64,000 nucleotides of DNA from the NCBI GenBank assembly GCA_023898765.1, contig CP060238.1, forward strand, positions 1,736,001 to 1,800,000, in the 5' to 3' direction. Below are positions 52,950 to 61,788 of this stretch, one piece after another. Under the pieces are notes generated by a model. The model was not told the DNA's origin, did not search any database, and saw only the letters and a list, made by a program, of their open reading frames with translations. Both the position numbers and the translations under genes were made by a program. This DNA is from Rhodospirillales bacterium. GTDB taxonomy: Bacteria; Pseudomonadota; Alphaproteobacteria; Micavibrionales; Micavibrionaceae. Within the stretch, counting starts at the first letter, position 1. Every line of letters begins with the position of its first letter.

Positions 52950-52987
52950 TGGCCTCTTTTCGGGATTTGAGTACGAGGCGTTTTACG

Positions 52988-53410
52988 ATGGAAATGACAA
53001 ACAACACAAAAGCGTTTGCGGCTTCAGGCATTCTGAGCAGCATTTTTGGCGCCGTTGCACCTTTGGGCGCGGACAGGATAGCAAAAGCTTTCGTTGATAA
53101 CTTCATGGCAACAGGGGCCGTTCAGCTTTCCGTTCTTGTAACCGCTGGCGTTGGTCTTGTCAGCTTTACGCTCGCAAACATCTGGGCCGTTTCTGCCGTT
53201 AACGAGCGTTACAAAGCCTTCAAGGCTGCCGCTTACGGCGGCGTAACGGGCTTTGCCGCGGGAATGGCCCTCTCCCTGTCCGTATCGTCCACAGACTCGA
53301 ACAATATAGATGTCTCTGCCCCTGCAAACCGTCAAGGCTACGCCCCTGTTCAAAGTTTTCAGGCGCCTTTTAAAATACCCCTTCCGGCTCCCAGACAAAT
53401 ATTGATATAG
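52988..53410 (+). CDS. Small membrane protein, tandem paralogue 2
   Basis: 140 residues from MEMTNNTKAFAASG. Hydrophobic spans near residues 8-30, 42-68 (SVLVTAGVGLVSFTLANI) and 85-105 (GGVTGFAAGMALSLSV) suggest three helices, with a Pro-rich tail after NIDVSAP. It resembles the preceding gene in size, layout and tail motif, so the two look like a tandem duplication that has diverged. GAGG lies nine bases before the ATG. Function unknown. Confidence 0.65.
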   Translation: MEMTNNTKAFAASGILSSIFGAVAPLGADRIAKAFVDNFMATGAVQLSVLVTAGVGLVSFTLANIWAVSAVNERYKAFKAAAYGGVTGFAAGMALSLSVSSTDSNNIDVSAPANRQGYAPVQSFQAPFKIPLPAPRQILI

Positions 53411-53425
53411 CGATGCCGGTATAAT

Positions 53426-54391
53426 TTAGGCCGCTTTTTTCAGGCCGTTCCAGAACGTTGAAATGTCTTCCTGAACGCGCGCGACCGTCAGGCTCCTCAT
53501 CAGGGAGTCTCTGGTCGTTTCCGGCGCATAGCCTTCAAAATCCGTCAATTCGTCATAGGTTTCCGGCGTGCTCACATAAATCGTATGTGCGCCCCACGGG
53601 GCATAAAGATGCGGATAAGACGGCCCGAACAATCCCGCCGTCGGCACGCTTGCCGCCGCCGCCGCATGCATCAGGCCGGAATCGTTGCCCACATAAAGGC
53701 TGCACCGCGCCAGCGCCGCCGCCACTTCTCCCGGATTTCCCTTCGCAATCCCGTCAATCCGGCGCCCTTCCGGCACAGAGGCCAAGACCGGCCTTGCCTG
53801 ATCTTCTTCCCCCGGCGCGGCAAAAACCGCCACGCGCGCGCCCGGCAAAGGCCCCTTTGGCCCTGTAATCCAGGCAATAAGCTCGATATAGTTTTCCGGC
53901 GGCCAGCTCTTCCCGATCCAGTTCGCCGACGGCCCGACGCCCAGAACGGGGCCGCCCTTCGGAATGAGCGCCTCGGCGAAGGCTTCCTGCGCCTTTGTGA
54001 AATAGAGCTTCGGAGACGGCGCTTTCTCCAGTTTCATAACGGCGGCGGCCTGCACCACCTTGTGCGCGGATTTATCGATATGGCGCCCGAAGATATAGCG
54101 CCGCTTTGCGCGGATCAGCCGGGACACCGCGCTGTTGCGCAAATCCACCACCATGTCCCAGCGCGTGCCGGCCACCCGTTTCCACAGCTTCATCCAGTGG
54201 CCGCCGCGCCGTTCCTTTTTCAGGGCCAAAACGGCTTCCACATTCGGAAACCCTTCAAACAGACTCGCCGGCAACGGGCCACAGGCCACCGTCACCTTTC
54301 CTTCCGGATATGTCACCAGCAGGTCATTCAAAAGCCCTGTCGATAAAACAGCATCGCCAAGGCGCGTAGATGTGATAAAAAGAATCTTCAT
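53426..54391 (-). CDS. Glycosyltransferase family 9 (heptosyltransferase-like)
   Basis: 321 residues. MKILFITSTRLGDAVLSTGLL is the family 9 N-terminus that binds the acceptor, and YVGNDSGLMHAAAAASVPTA with FGPSYPHLYAPWG is the ADP-heptose-binding region. It probably adds a sugar to the lipopolysaccharide core at the inner-membrane face. The ATG at 54391 is used because the N-terminal motif starts there; the frame stays open to 54499. Start codon overlaps that of the divergent ygfZ gene. Confidence 0.88.
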   Translation of the reverse strand: MKILFITSTRLGDAVLSTGLLNDLLVTYPEGKVTVACGPLPASLFEGFPNVEAVLALKKERRGGHWMKLWKRVAGTRWDMVVDLRNSAVSRLIRAKRRYIFGRHIDKSAHKVVQAAAVMKLEKAPSPKLYFTKAQEAFAEALIPKGGPVLGVGPSANWIGKSWPPENYIELIAWITGPKGPLPGARVAVFAAPGEEDQARPVLASVPEGRRIDGIAKGNPGEVAAALARCSLYVGNDSGLMHAAAAASVPTAGLFGPSYPHLYAPWGAHTIYVSTPETYDELTDFEGYAPETTRDSLMRSLTVARVQEDISTFWNGLKKAA

Positions 54392-55169
54392 GGATATGCA
54401 CTCAACCCCATTCTTTACCAAATTACAAGCCAGAGGTCTCATCCATATTGAAGGAACGGACCGGCATGACTTCCTGCAAGGTTTAATCTCAAACGACATT
54501 CACAAACTGTCTGCCGGACATCTTCTCTATGCCTGCCTGCTCACCCCGCAGGGGAAGTTCCTGCATGATTTCTTTATACAGGAAGGCGATGGTTTCCTCC
54601 TGCTGGATTGTGAAGGCGGCGCACGCGCGCGGGATTTATATCAACGCCTGAACACGTACCGCCTGCGGGCGGACGTCCGGCTTTCAATCGAAGAAGACAA
54701 TTCCGTTTACGCGGTTTTCGGCTTCAAAGAAGGGCTGCCGGACCCCCGCCACCCCGATATGGATTTCCGCAGCTTTGAAAAACCGGATATGGAAGAAAAG
54801 CCTTTCGCGGAATGGGACCGCCGCCGGATTACGCTTGGCATTCCGGACGGAAGCCGCGATATGGAAGTCGAACGTTCAACGCTCCTTGAATGCCGCATTG
54901 ACAAGCTCAATGGCATTGACTGGAACAAAGGCTGTTATATGGGACAGGAACTCACGGCGCGCACGCATCATCGCGGTCTTTGCAAAAAACATCTTGTGCC
55001 TGTAAAACTAAACGCTCCCGCACAGCCCCCTTTCACAGATATTGAAATCTGCGGAAAAATAGTTGGCAACATGCGATCTTCCTGCGGCGATATCGGATTG
55101 GCGCTTTTAAAAGATGAACATATTAAAAATATGAAGGAAAATAAAAATGGTAACCTCATCCCACTATAG
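54390..55169 (+). CDS. ygfZ: Folate-binding protein YgfZ/GcvT-like (iron-sulfur repair)
   Basis: 259 residues. The YgfZ signature K-G-C-Y-x-G-Q-E is present in WNKGCYMGQELTARTHHRG (about 173-191), and the N-terminus (LQARGLIHIEGTDRHDFLQG) and FLQGLISND match GcvT-like folate-binding proteins. YgfZ/IBA57 proteins help assemble or repair 4Fe-4S clusters with tetrahydrofolate; IspH elsewhere in the window is such a client. Start choices are 54390 and 54396. Confidence 0.9.
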   Translation: MDMHSTPFFTKLQARGLIHIEGTDRHDFLQGLISNDIHKLSAGHLLYACLLTPQGKFLHDFFIQEGDGFLLLDCEGGARARDLYQRLNTYRLRADVRLSIEEDNSVYAVFGFKEGLPDPRHPDMDFRSFEKPDMEEKPFAEWDRRRITLGIPDGSRDMEVERSTLLECRIDKLNGIDWNKGCYMGQELTARTHHRGLCKKHLVPVKLNAPAQPPFTDIEICGKIVGNMRSSCGDIGLALLKDEHIKNMKENKNGNLIPL

Positions 55170-55182
55170 TCGTTTGGCTTTG

Positions 55183-55252
55183 CTTTCTGACAAGGCACAA
55201 GCGACGACGAGTGGATGACCCACTTGAGGAGCACAGTAACGATGTCAGAAAG
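55183..55252 (+). other. Candidate structured RNA or cis-element closed by a 10-base helix
   Basis: CTTTCTGACA (55183-55192) and TGTCAGAAAG (55243-55252) are perfect complements. Inside lies AGTGG-ATGA-CCCACT, another hairpin, followed by TTGAGGAGC. The block ends four bases before the HAD gene's first ATG. The inner part faintly recalls the first half of ZTP (pfl) riboswitches, but the required CGCCTGGGC pseudoknot strand is not seen, so the class is left open. Confidence 0.4.
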
Positions 55253-55261
55253 TAAATGCAA

Positions 55262-55879
55262 ATGACTAGAGTCCAATATGTCTTCTGGGACAGTGACAAC
55301 ACGCTGGTCGATACGGCGGAGCATCACTGGCGCAAGCATTTTGAAACGCTCAAAAAACATGACATTGCGTTAGGCGACCAATACCGCCGGCACATTTACG
55401 AAAATAACGGCGTTCAAAACTGGGAGTGGCTCACGGAAGAACTGGGCCTCAGCATACCCTGCGAAGATTATCTGGACGAAATAGATGGTTGGTATATCGA
55501 TCATATCGGTGAGATTAATGTACGCCCCGGCATTGCCGAAGCCCTTGATTATTTTGAAGGGAAGAATATCCCGCAAGCCGTCGTTTCAAACGGCCGCCGC
55601 CGCTCCGTCATGGCGGCGTTAGAGGCCAAAGACATTTCCCCGCGCATGAAATTTATCCTCTGCAAGGAAGATTACGAAGGCCGAAAACCCGACCCCTCCC
55701 CTTACCTCACCGCCCTGCGCAAGATGGAAGAAATCACAGGGCAAAAAATCGATCCCGCCGCCTGCCTTGTGATTGAGGACGACCCTCTGGGCGTACAGGC
55801 CGGAAAGGCCGCCGGCATGCAGGTTCTCCACCGCCCTATGGGGGATGATAGCGATATCGTCCTTGAACCGCTTTTTTGA
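55262..55879 (+). CDS. HAD-superfamily phosphatase, phosphoglycolate-phosphatase-like
   Basis: 205 residues with all HAD motifs: nucleophile Asp in FWDSDNTLVDT, motif II in AVVSNGRRR, motif III Lys in EGRKPDPSPY and motif IV in VIEDDPLGVQAGKAAGM. A helical cap (about 20-90) is present. The substrate is not evident; the closest types are GMP/phosphoglycolate phosphatases. In-frame ATG codons at 55256 and 55262 are both possible. Confidence 0.88.
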   Translation: MTRVQYVFWDSDNTLVDTAEHHWRKHFETLKKHDIALGDQYRRHIYENNGVQNWEWLTEELGLSIPCEDYLDEIDGWYIDHIGEINVRPGIAEALDYFEGKNIPQAVVSNGRRRSVMAALEAKDISPRMKFILCKEDYEGRKPDPSPYLTALRKMEEITGQKIDPAACLVIEDDPLGVQAGKAAGMQVLHRPMGDDSDIVLEPLF

Positions 55880-55895
55880 ATATCTGTATATTTTA

Positions 55896-55924
55896 TTGAC
55901 ATAAGATATCGCTCGCACTATAAA
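55896..55924 (+). promoter_or_regulatory. Consensus sigma-70 promoter of the small secreted protein
   Basis: TTGACA (55896-55901), exactly 17 bases, TATAAA (55919-55924). Followed by AAAAAGGAG before the ATG at 55947. One of the best promoter matches in the window. Confidence 0.75.
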
Positions 55925-55946
55925 ACTACGAAAAAGGAGTCAAAAA

Positions 55947-56243
55947 ATGAGTAGAATTGCAGGAACATCCATGGCCCTGTTGCTTCCCTTTTCCGTTGCG
56001 ACAACAGCTCTGGCTGAAACGACGGCAACTATCGTTATGTCTGATAATAGAGGTATAACGTCCTTTACCAGAACCGTCGCTAATGACAAAGCATGTTTGG
56101 AAATGGGACAAATGCACACAAATGGAACCGGCAGATACTCAACTGTTTCGTGCGAGACTGACGGAAAAGTTACTTACCATTCATGCCTCTCCACAACCCC
56201 GGACAATCGTGGGTTGCCTACGTGCAAAAAACTAGAGCCTTAA
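55947..56243 (+). CDS. Small secreted Cys-containing protein
   Basis: 98-residue precursor with signal peptide ending TALA before ETTATIVM. The mature 75 residues contain four Cys (KACLEM, VSCETD, HSCLST, PTCKKL), probably two disulfides, consistent with a periplasmic or secreted protein. No family recognised. The strong promoter and ribosome site suggest high expression. Confidence 0.7.
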   Translation: MSRIAGTSMALLLPFSVATTALAETTATIVMSDNRGITSFTRTVANDKACLEMGQMHTNGTGRYSTVSCETDGKVTYHSCLSTTPDNRGLPTCKKLEP

Positions 56244-56256
56244 TATCTGCACAGGA

Positions 56257-58941
56257 CTAAGCCGCTTTTTTAACCTCTGCGGCGTCAGGCTTTTTTCCGT
56301 TTTGCCTGATCGCCTCCTGCGCGGCGGCAAGGCGGGCGATGGGCACGCGGTAAGGCGAACAGGACACATAATCCAGCCCCACCCCTTCGACGAACGCGAT
56401 AGAGGAGGGGTCGCCCCCATGTTCCCCGCAAATACCGAGCTTCAGGCCCGGTTTCGTTTTCCGTCCTCCCTGCGCGGCGATATCGACAAGCTTGCCGACG
56501 CCGCTCCGGTCCAGACGCACAAAGGGGTCATAGTCCAAAATGCCCTGTTCGATATAAGCGGGCAGGAATTTTCCGGCATCGTCCCGGCTGACGCCAAAGG
56601 TCGTTTGCGTCAGGTCGTTCGTGCCGAAGCTGAAGAAGTCCGCATATTCGGCAATATCCTCCGCGACCAGCGCCGCGCGCGGCAATTCGATCATGGTGCC
56701 GACCAGATATTCCACGCGTTTTCCCTGTTCTTCAAAGACGGCCTCGGCCGTTTCTTCAACGAGCGCCCGGAGAATTTCAAGCTCCTTCGGCGACGCAATC
56801 AACGGGATCATGATTTCCGGCACGGCGCCGGTTTCGATGGCGGCTTCAAAAATGGCGCGCACCTGCATCTCGTAAATTTCGGGATAGGTAATCCCCAAAC
56901 GGCAACCCCGGTGCCCCAGCATGGGGTTGGCTTCGGCCAGTTCGCCCAGACGGCGATGCACCTGATCTTCCTGAAAGCCCGCCGCTTCGGCGAAGGTTTT
57001 AATATCGCCCGCTTCATGCGGCATAAATTCATGCAAAGGCGGATCCAGCAGGCGGATGGTGACGGGCCGCGCGCCCATAATTTCAAAAAGCTCTACAAAA
57101 TCCCCGCGCTGCGCGGGCAAAAGTTTGGCGACGGCGTCCCGGCGGTATTGCGCATTGGTGGCAAAAATCATTTCACGCACATGCTGGATTCGCTCCGGAT
57201 CGAAGAACATATGCTCCGTCCGGCACAGCCCGATCCCTTCGGCGCCAAATCCCACGGCCGTTCTGGCATCCAGAGGCGTTTCGGCATTGGTGCGGACTTT
57301 CATCCGCCGCGCCTTGTCGGCCCAGCCCATAACGGCGGCAAAATCGTCGGAGAGTTCGGGGTCGATCGTGGCCACTTCGCCAAGCATGACTTCCCCGGTA
57401 GAGCCGTCGATCGTGATGGTTTCTCCAGCCTTTATTTCCACGCCCTCGATACGCATCACGCCGGATTTATAATCAATCGAAATCGCCCCGGCGCCCGCGA
57501 CACAGGCACGCCCCATTCCGCGCGCCACAACAGCGGCGTGGGACGTCATCCCGCCGCGCGTCGTGAGAATTCCCGCCGCCGCATGCATGCCGTGAATATC
57601 TTCCGGCGATGTTTCCACGCGGCAAAGAATAACCTTGTGCCCGGCGCCGGCCTTTTTTTCCGCCTCGTCTGCGCTAAAGACGATTTCGCCGGAAGCCGCG
57701 CCCGGAGAGGCAGGCAATCCTTTCGCGACAATCTGTTTATGCGCCATAGGGTCCAGCGCCGGGTGAAGAAGCTGGTCCAGAGATTGCGGATCCAGCTTCA
57801 AAAGAGCTTCCTCTTCCGTTATCAGCTTTTCACCTACCATATCGACGGCGATTTTAAGCGCGGCGGCCGCCGTGCGTTTTCCCGTGCGCGTCTGCAGCAT
57901 GAAAAGCTTTCCTTTTTGCACGGTGAATTCAACATCCTGCATATCGCGATAATGTTTTTCCAGACGCGCCCGCACATCGCAAAGCTGCGCAAAAACGTCC
58001 GGCATGGTTTCTTCCATCGCGGGCAGTTCGCTGCCTTCTTTTTCCTTGCCCTTCAGGGTCAGGGATTGCGGCGTGCGGATGCCGGCCACCACGTCTTCGC
58101 CCTGCGCATTGATGAGATATTCGCCGTAGAAATAGTTTTCCCCTGTGGAAGGGTCGCGTGTAAATGCCACGCCGGTCGCACAATCGTCCCCCATATTGCC
58201 AAAGACCATGGACTGGACATTTACGGCAGTGCCCCAGTCCGAAGGAATATCATGAATGTGCCGGTAGGTTACCGCGCGCGGCACCATCCATGATCCGAAT
58301 ACGGCGCCGATCGCGCCCCAAAGCTGCTCATACGGATCTTCCGGAAAGGGTTTCCCCAGTTCTTTCCTAACCATTTCCTTGTAAAGCCCGACAATTTTTT
58401 CCCAGCCTTCGGCTGTGACGTCCGTATCTTCGCTGATATCTTCATCGCGCTTGTGCTGCTCCAGAATCTCTTCGAAGTCGTGGTGTTCCAGCCCCATGAC
58501 CACATCCCCGTACATCTGGACAAAACGGCGGTAGCTGTCCCACGCAAACCGCGCATCGCCGGATTTTTTTATCAGGCCCTGAACCGTTTTATCATTCAGG
58601 CCCAGATTCAAAACCGTATCCATCATCCCCGGCATGGACACCCGCGCGCCGGACCGGACTGAAACGAGGAGAGGATTTTCCGCGCCGCCGAATGTCATCC
58701 CCATTTGGGCTTCCACAGCCGCCAGGGCACCCTCGACCTGCGCCTTGAGGTCATCGGGATAATTTTTATCGTTCTCGTAAAAGGCCGTGCAGACCTCCGT
58801 CGTAATCGTAAATCCGGGGGGGACAGGAAGCCCTAACGCCGCCATTTCCGCAAGATTGGCCCCTTTTCCGCCCAAAAGATTGCGCATGTCCGATTTGCCT
58901 TCGGTCTTGTCTTTACCGAAGCTGTACACCCATTTGGTCAT
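56257..58941 (-). CDS. ppdK: Pyruvate, phosphate dikinase
   Basis: Interconverts pyruvate, ATP and phosphate with PEP, AMP and diphosphate; in many alphaproteobacteria it serves gluconeogenesis from pyruvate. The 894 residues contain the ATP-grasp N-terminal domain (LGGKGANLAEMAALGLPVPP), the central swivelling domain with the catalytic His in GGMTSHAAVVARGMG, and a C-terminal PEP-binding TIM barrel (GEHGGDPSSIAF, LGICGE, SFGTNDLTQTTFG). MaeB and SBP genes in the window could feed pyruvate metabolism. AAAGGGATG lies before the start. Confidence 0.97.
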   Translation of the reverse strand: MTKWVYSFGKDKTEGKSDMRNLLGGKGANLAEMAALGLPVPPGFTITTEVCTAFYENDKNYPDDLKAQVEGALAAVEAQMGMTFGGAENPLLVSVRSGARVSMPGMMDTVLNLGLNDKTVQGLIKKSGDARFAWDSYRRFVQMYGDVVMGLEHHDFEEILEQHKRDEDISEDTDVTAEGWEKIVGLYKEMVRKELGKPFPEDPYEQLWGAIGAVFGSWMVPRAVTYRHIHDIPSDWGTAVNVQSMVFGNMGDDCATGVAFTRDPSTGENYFYGEYLINAQGEDVVAGIRTPQSLTLKGKEKEGSELPAMEETMPDVFAQLCDVRARLEKHYRDMQDVEFTVQKGKLFMLQTRTGKRTAAAALKIAVDMVGEKLITEEEALLKLDPQSLDQLLHPALDPMAHKQIVAKGLPASPGAASGEIVFSADEAEKKAGAGHKVILCRVETSPEDIHGMHAAAGILTTRGGMTSHAAVVARGMGRACVAGAGAISIDYKSGVMRIEGVEIKAGETITIDGSTGEVMLGEVATIDPELSDDFAAVMGWADKARRMKVRTNAETPLDARTAVGFGAEGIGLCRTEHMFFDPERIQHVREMIFATNAQYRRDAVAKLLPAQRGDFVELFEIMGARPVTIRLLDPPLHEFMPHEAGDIKTFAEAAGFQEDQVHRRLGELAEANPMLGHRGCRLGITYPEIYEMQVRAIFEAAIETGAVPEIMIPLIASPKELEILRALVEETAEAVFEEQGKRVEYLVGTMIELPRAALVAEDIAEYADFFSFGTNDLTQTTFGVSRDDAGKFLPAYIEQGILDYDPFVRLDRSGVGKLVDIAAQGGRKTKPGLKLGICGEHGGDPSSIAFVEGVGLDYVSCSPYRVPIARLAAAQEAIRQNGKKPDAAEVKKAA

Positions 58942-59038
58942 TGGTCATCCCTTTACCGTTGAAACGCTTGCCTGAAGTGAGTCTGACCCTATTATTTTTC
59001 GCCCCAAAAACCAAGAAAATTTTTAACTATGGAAAATT

Positions 59039-59071
59039 TTAACACAATATTAATCTTTGTATTTTACAAAG
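59039..59071. promoter_or_regulatory. CtrA-like box and short palindrome upstream of the 125-residue gene
   Basis: TTAA-CACAATA-TTAA at 59039-59053 has CtrA half-site spacing but lacks the trailing C. Immediately downstream, CTTTGTA-TTT-TACAAAG (59055-59071) is a perfect palindrome. Either could bind a regulator of the gene at 59117. Confidence 0.3.
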
Positions 59072-59116
59072 TTAAACCTTCTAAATAACAAACTTTAAGG
59101 GAAAGTAACGCGTAGA

Positions 59117-59494
59117 ATGACTGGTCAGGACAAACTGGAAGGATTCAAATGCCCCAAGGAAGAACTTCTCAAACTCTGGGACATGAAAACAGACCTGCTG
59201 AATGCCACGGCGGAAGAAAAAGCCGAAGCGACTCTGGCAACCATAGCCGTTGAAAATAACGTTTTTGCCCTGATTCCGGTGTTTGAACCTTTGAAAGAAG
59301 GGCTTCCACCGAATTTCGACCAAAGCATCCTCCAGACGCATCTGAGCAAACTCCAGCTTTTTGCAAAAGCGCCCTTTGGCCCGTGCATTGAAGGTCATTC
59401 AATTGCCAAATCTTTGGTCCGCAAGGCGCTTGTCACTTTTTCCGTCCGGTATGCCGATGTGTTTCGACAAAACAACTTAACCTTCACCCTCTAG
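59117..59494 (+). CDS. Hypothetical protein
   Basis: 125 residues, not recognised. AAGGGA lies about 12 bases upstream of the ATG. Mostly helical, for example LLKLWDMKTDLLNATAEEK and a C-terminal ALVTFSVRYADVF. No signal peptide or membrane span. Its end overlaps the convergent GNAT gene by 18 bases. Confidence 0.6.
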   Translation: MTGQDKLEGFKCPKEELLKLWDMKTDLLNATAEEKAEATLATIAVENNVFALIPVFEPLKEGLPPNFDQSILQTHLSKLQLFAKAPFGPCIEGHSIAKSLVRKALVTFSVRYADVFRQNNLTFTL

Positions 59495-59977
59495 GTTTTT
59501 TACGAGCATCAGGCAGAAATCATCGTCTGCCGGCAGTCGCTGTCCGTGAGAAACGGAGGCGCGGTCATATGTCACGCCGTTGCCGTCCGGCCTGTAGCCC
59601 ATCTTGGTATAAAGCCGCTGCGCAGGACCATATTTTTTGGTAAGGCCCACGCTCACGCCAATGCTCTCACATTTTTTTTCGCGGGCCAGCGCTTCGCATT
59701 TCAGGATAAGCGCTGTGGCCACCCCTTTTTGCCGCATGTCCGGCAGGACGTTTAAATCCTGGATTTCCGGAAAGCCCAGTTTTCTATACAGGGCATATTT
59801 CGGCCGCCAGTTCAGTATGCCAAAGCCCGCCGTCCTTCCTTCGAAATCGGCCATTAAAATGGTCCGTCCCTCTTCAAGGGAGCGCTCAAAATACCCCTCG
59901 TCTTTTCGTCCCATCGCCTCATAAATCGCGTACAGGCAGGGAACATCTGCCAATATCGCCGTTCGTATTTCAATCAC
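59477..59977 (-). CDS. GNAT-family N-acetyltransferase
   Basis: 166 residues. Acetyl-CoA motif A is seen in LPDMRQKGVATALILKCEAL (about 78-97), followed by VGLTKKYGPAQRLYTKMGYR. Substrate unknown. Its ATG overlaps the stop of the upstream methyltransferase gene (ATGA), so the two are translationally coupled. Confidence 0.85.
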   Translation of the reverse strand: MIEIRTAILADVPCLYAIYEAMGRKDEGYFERSLEEGRTILMADFEGRTAGFGILNWRPKYALYRKLGFPEIQDLNVLPDMRQKGVATALILKCEALAREKKCESIGVSVGLTKKYGPAQRLYTKMGYRPDGNGVTYDRASVSHGQRLPADDDFCLMLVKNLEGEG

Positions 59978-60702
59978 AGCGCTCTCCCTTCCCGCAAGAC
60001 AAGATCCGCTTCCTTCGTATCCTTTCCGTTTTTTTCATGCAGGATCACTCCTGGATGAAGAATGGCGCCGCCTTTGCGATCCTTGCGCGCGCGGATAATC
60101 ATGCGTTTGGCGGGCGCGCCCGCTTTGGGCCAAAGGGGAATAATCTCTATGTCCCCGAAACGTTTTCCCATGGCCCGTATCATCCGGTCTGCCGCGTCTG
60201 CGCGGTGGATCATGGTCAAGGACCCTTTGGATTTCAAATTCCGAAATCCCGCGTCAATCCAGTCGCTCACCGACAACGCTTCCTCTTCATGCCCCATGGC
60301 AACGGCCTTTTCCGGCCGCGGCGAAGGGCTGTGATGTCCGGCCTCCAGATAAGGGGGATTGCAGATCACATGATTGAACGGGGCCGCCGATTGATACCGG
60401 CGAATATCATCACAAACAAACTCGGCGCGGCCTTCCATTTTATTCAACCCGATATTTTCCTCTGCAAGCGCTACGTGGCTGTCCTGAAGCTCCACGCCCG
60501 TTAGCTGCGTTCCGGCCACGCGCCACAGCACACAAAATCCGGCGCCGCCCACACCGCACCCCATATCCAGAAACGTCTCGCCTTCCTTTATGGGGCACGC
60601 CGCCGCAAGCATCACGGAATCCATGGACGTGCGAAATCCTTCCGCCGGCTGCAAGAGCCTGACCTTTTTATTCAAAACATAAATTTCACGCATATCTGCC
60701 AT
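59974..60702 (-). CDS. tRNA1(Val) adenine-N6 methyltransferase-like (TrmN6/YfiC)
   Basis: 242 residues. SAM-binding motif FLDMGCGVGGAGFCVL (about 44-59) and the N6-adenine motif CNPPYLEAG (about 113-121) mark a class I methyltransferase of the TrmN6 group, which modifies A37 of tRNA-Val; other small-RNA or protein targets cannot be excluded. AGA-type and glycine-rich elements match the group. It is divergent from the polyprenyl synthase gene, with 43 bases between starts. Confidence 0.85.
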   Translation of the reverse strand: MADMREIYVLNKKVRLLQPAEGFRTSMDSVMLAAACPIKEGETFLDMGCGVGGAGFCVLWRVAGTQLTGVELQDSHVALAEENIGLNKMEGRAEFVCDDIRRYQSAAPFNHVICNPPYLEAGHHSPSPRPEKAVAMGHEEEALSVSDWIDAGFRNLKSKGSLTMIHRADAADRMIRAMGKRFGDIEIIPLWPKAGAPAKRMIIRARKDRKGGAILHPGVILHEKNGKDTKEADLVLREGRAL

Positions 60703-60745
60703 AATATCTTGCCGAACACGCCTGAGTGGTTTAATTCAGAAACCT

Positions 60746-61780
60746 ATGACAGCTTTAAACCCCAAAGCGCCCGAAACCGCAAGTCCGACCGCAACGCCGC
60801 TCGACCGGCTGCAGGAAGTCATGGCAGCGGATATGACCTGCGTCAACGAAATGATTATCGAGCGCATGGCCTCGCCCGTGCCGCTCATTCCGGAACTTGC
60901 TGGCTATCTGATCGCGGCGGGCGGCAAGCGCATCCGCCCTCTTCTGACCTTGGCGGCCACCTCTCTCTATGACGGCGACATGGCCCGTGCGCAGCGTCTG
61001 GCCACCGCTGTGGAGTTTATTCATACGGCCACCCTTCTCCATGATGACGTCGTGGACGAAAGCGACAAGCGGCGGGGGCAGGACTGCGCCAATATTGTTT
61101 TCGGCAATGAAGCGAGCGTGCTGGTCGGGGACTTCCTTTTTTCCCGTGCCTTTCAATTGATGACGGAGGATGGGTCTTTGGATGTGCTGCGCATTTTATC
61201 CAATGCCTCGGCGGTGATCGCGCAAGGAGAGGTCCTGCAACTCTCCACCCGGAACAATCTGGACACGACGATGGATAATTATCTGGACGTCGTGAAAGGA
61301 AAAACCGCTGCGCTCTTTGCCGCCGCCTGCGAAGTCGGCCCCGTCATTGCCGGTGAAGAAAAAAAAGCGGATAAAAACGCCGCGCAAGCTTTGTGCGAAT
61401 ACGGCATGAATCTTGGCATTGCCTTCCAGATTTCCGACGATGTTCTGGATTACAATTCCGCGCGCGAAAAGCTCGGCAAGTCCGTCGGCGACGATTTCCG
61501 GGAAGGCAAAATGACCGCGCCCGTTATTCTCGCCTGTCAGAAAGGCAGTGCGGAAGAAAAAGCGTTCTGGCGGCGCACCTTCGCCGATAAAGTGCAAAGC
61601 GAAGAAGACCTGAAGACGGCGCAGGAGATTCTGGCGAAACATAACGCCCTTGAAGACGGGCTGGAGATCGCCCGCGCCTATGCGGCAAAAGCGCGCCTTG
61701 CGCTGGCCGAAGCGCCGGATAGCGAATTACGCGCGCTGCTGGACGATCTCGTTGACTTCACCGTCGAGCGGGAATATTAA
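60746..61780 (+). CDS. ispB: Long-chain polyprenyl diphosphate synthase
   Basis: 344 residues. First Asp-rich motif LLHDDVVDESDKRRG (about 91-105) and second QISDDVLDYN (about 226-235) as in IspB, which makes the C40-C50 side chain of ubiquinone from FPP and IPP. The residue pattern before the first motif (FIHTATLLHDD with small side chains) fits long products. FPP could come from the IspA encoded in the window. The exact chain length is not predictable. Confidence 0.93.
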   Translation: MTALNPKAPETASPTATPLDRLQEVMAADMTCVNEMIIERMASPVPLIPELAGYLIAAGGKRIRPLLTLAATSLYDGDMARAQRLATAVEFIHTATLLHDDVVDESDKRRGQDCANIVFGNEASVLVGDFLFSRAFQLMTEDGSLDVLRILSNASAVIAQGEVLQLSTRNNLDTTMDNYLDVVKGKTAALFAAACEVGPVIAGEEKKADKNAAQALCEYGMNLGIAFQISDDVLDYNSAREKLGKSVGDDFREGKMTAPVILACQKGSAEEKAFWRRTFADKVQSEEDLKTAQEILAKHNALEDGLEIARAYAAKARLALAEAPDSELRALLDDLVDFTVEREY

Positions 61781-61788
61781 AGACAGTT

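Noticed and set aside
56302..58293. 663-residue open frame on the plus strand
   Set aside because: Antisense shadow of ppdK, Arg/His/Phe-rich, no domain seen.
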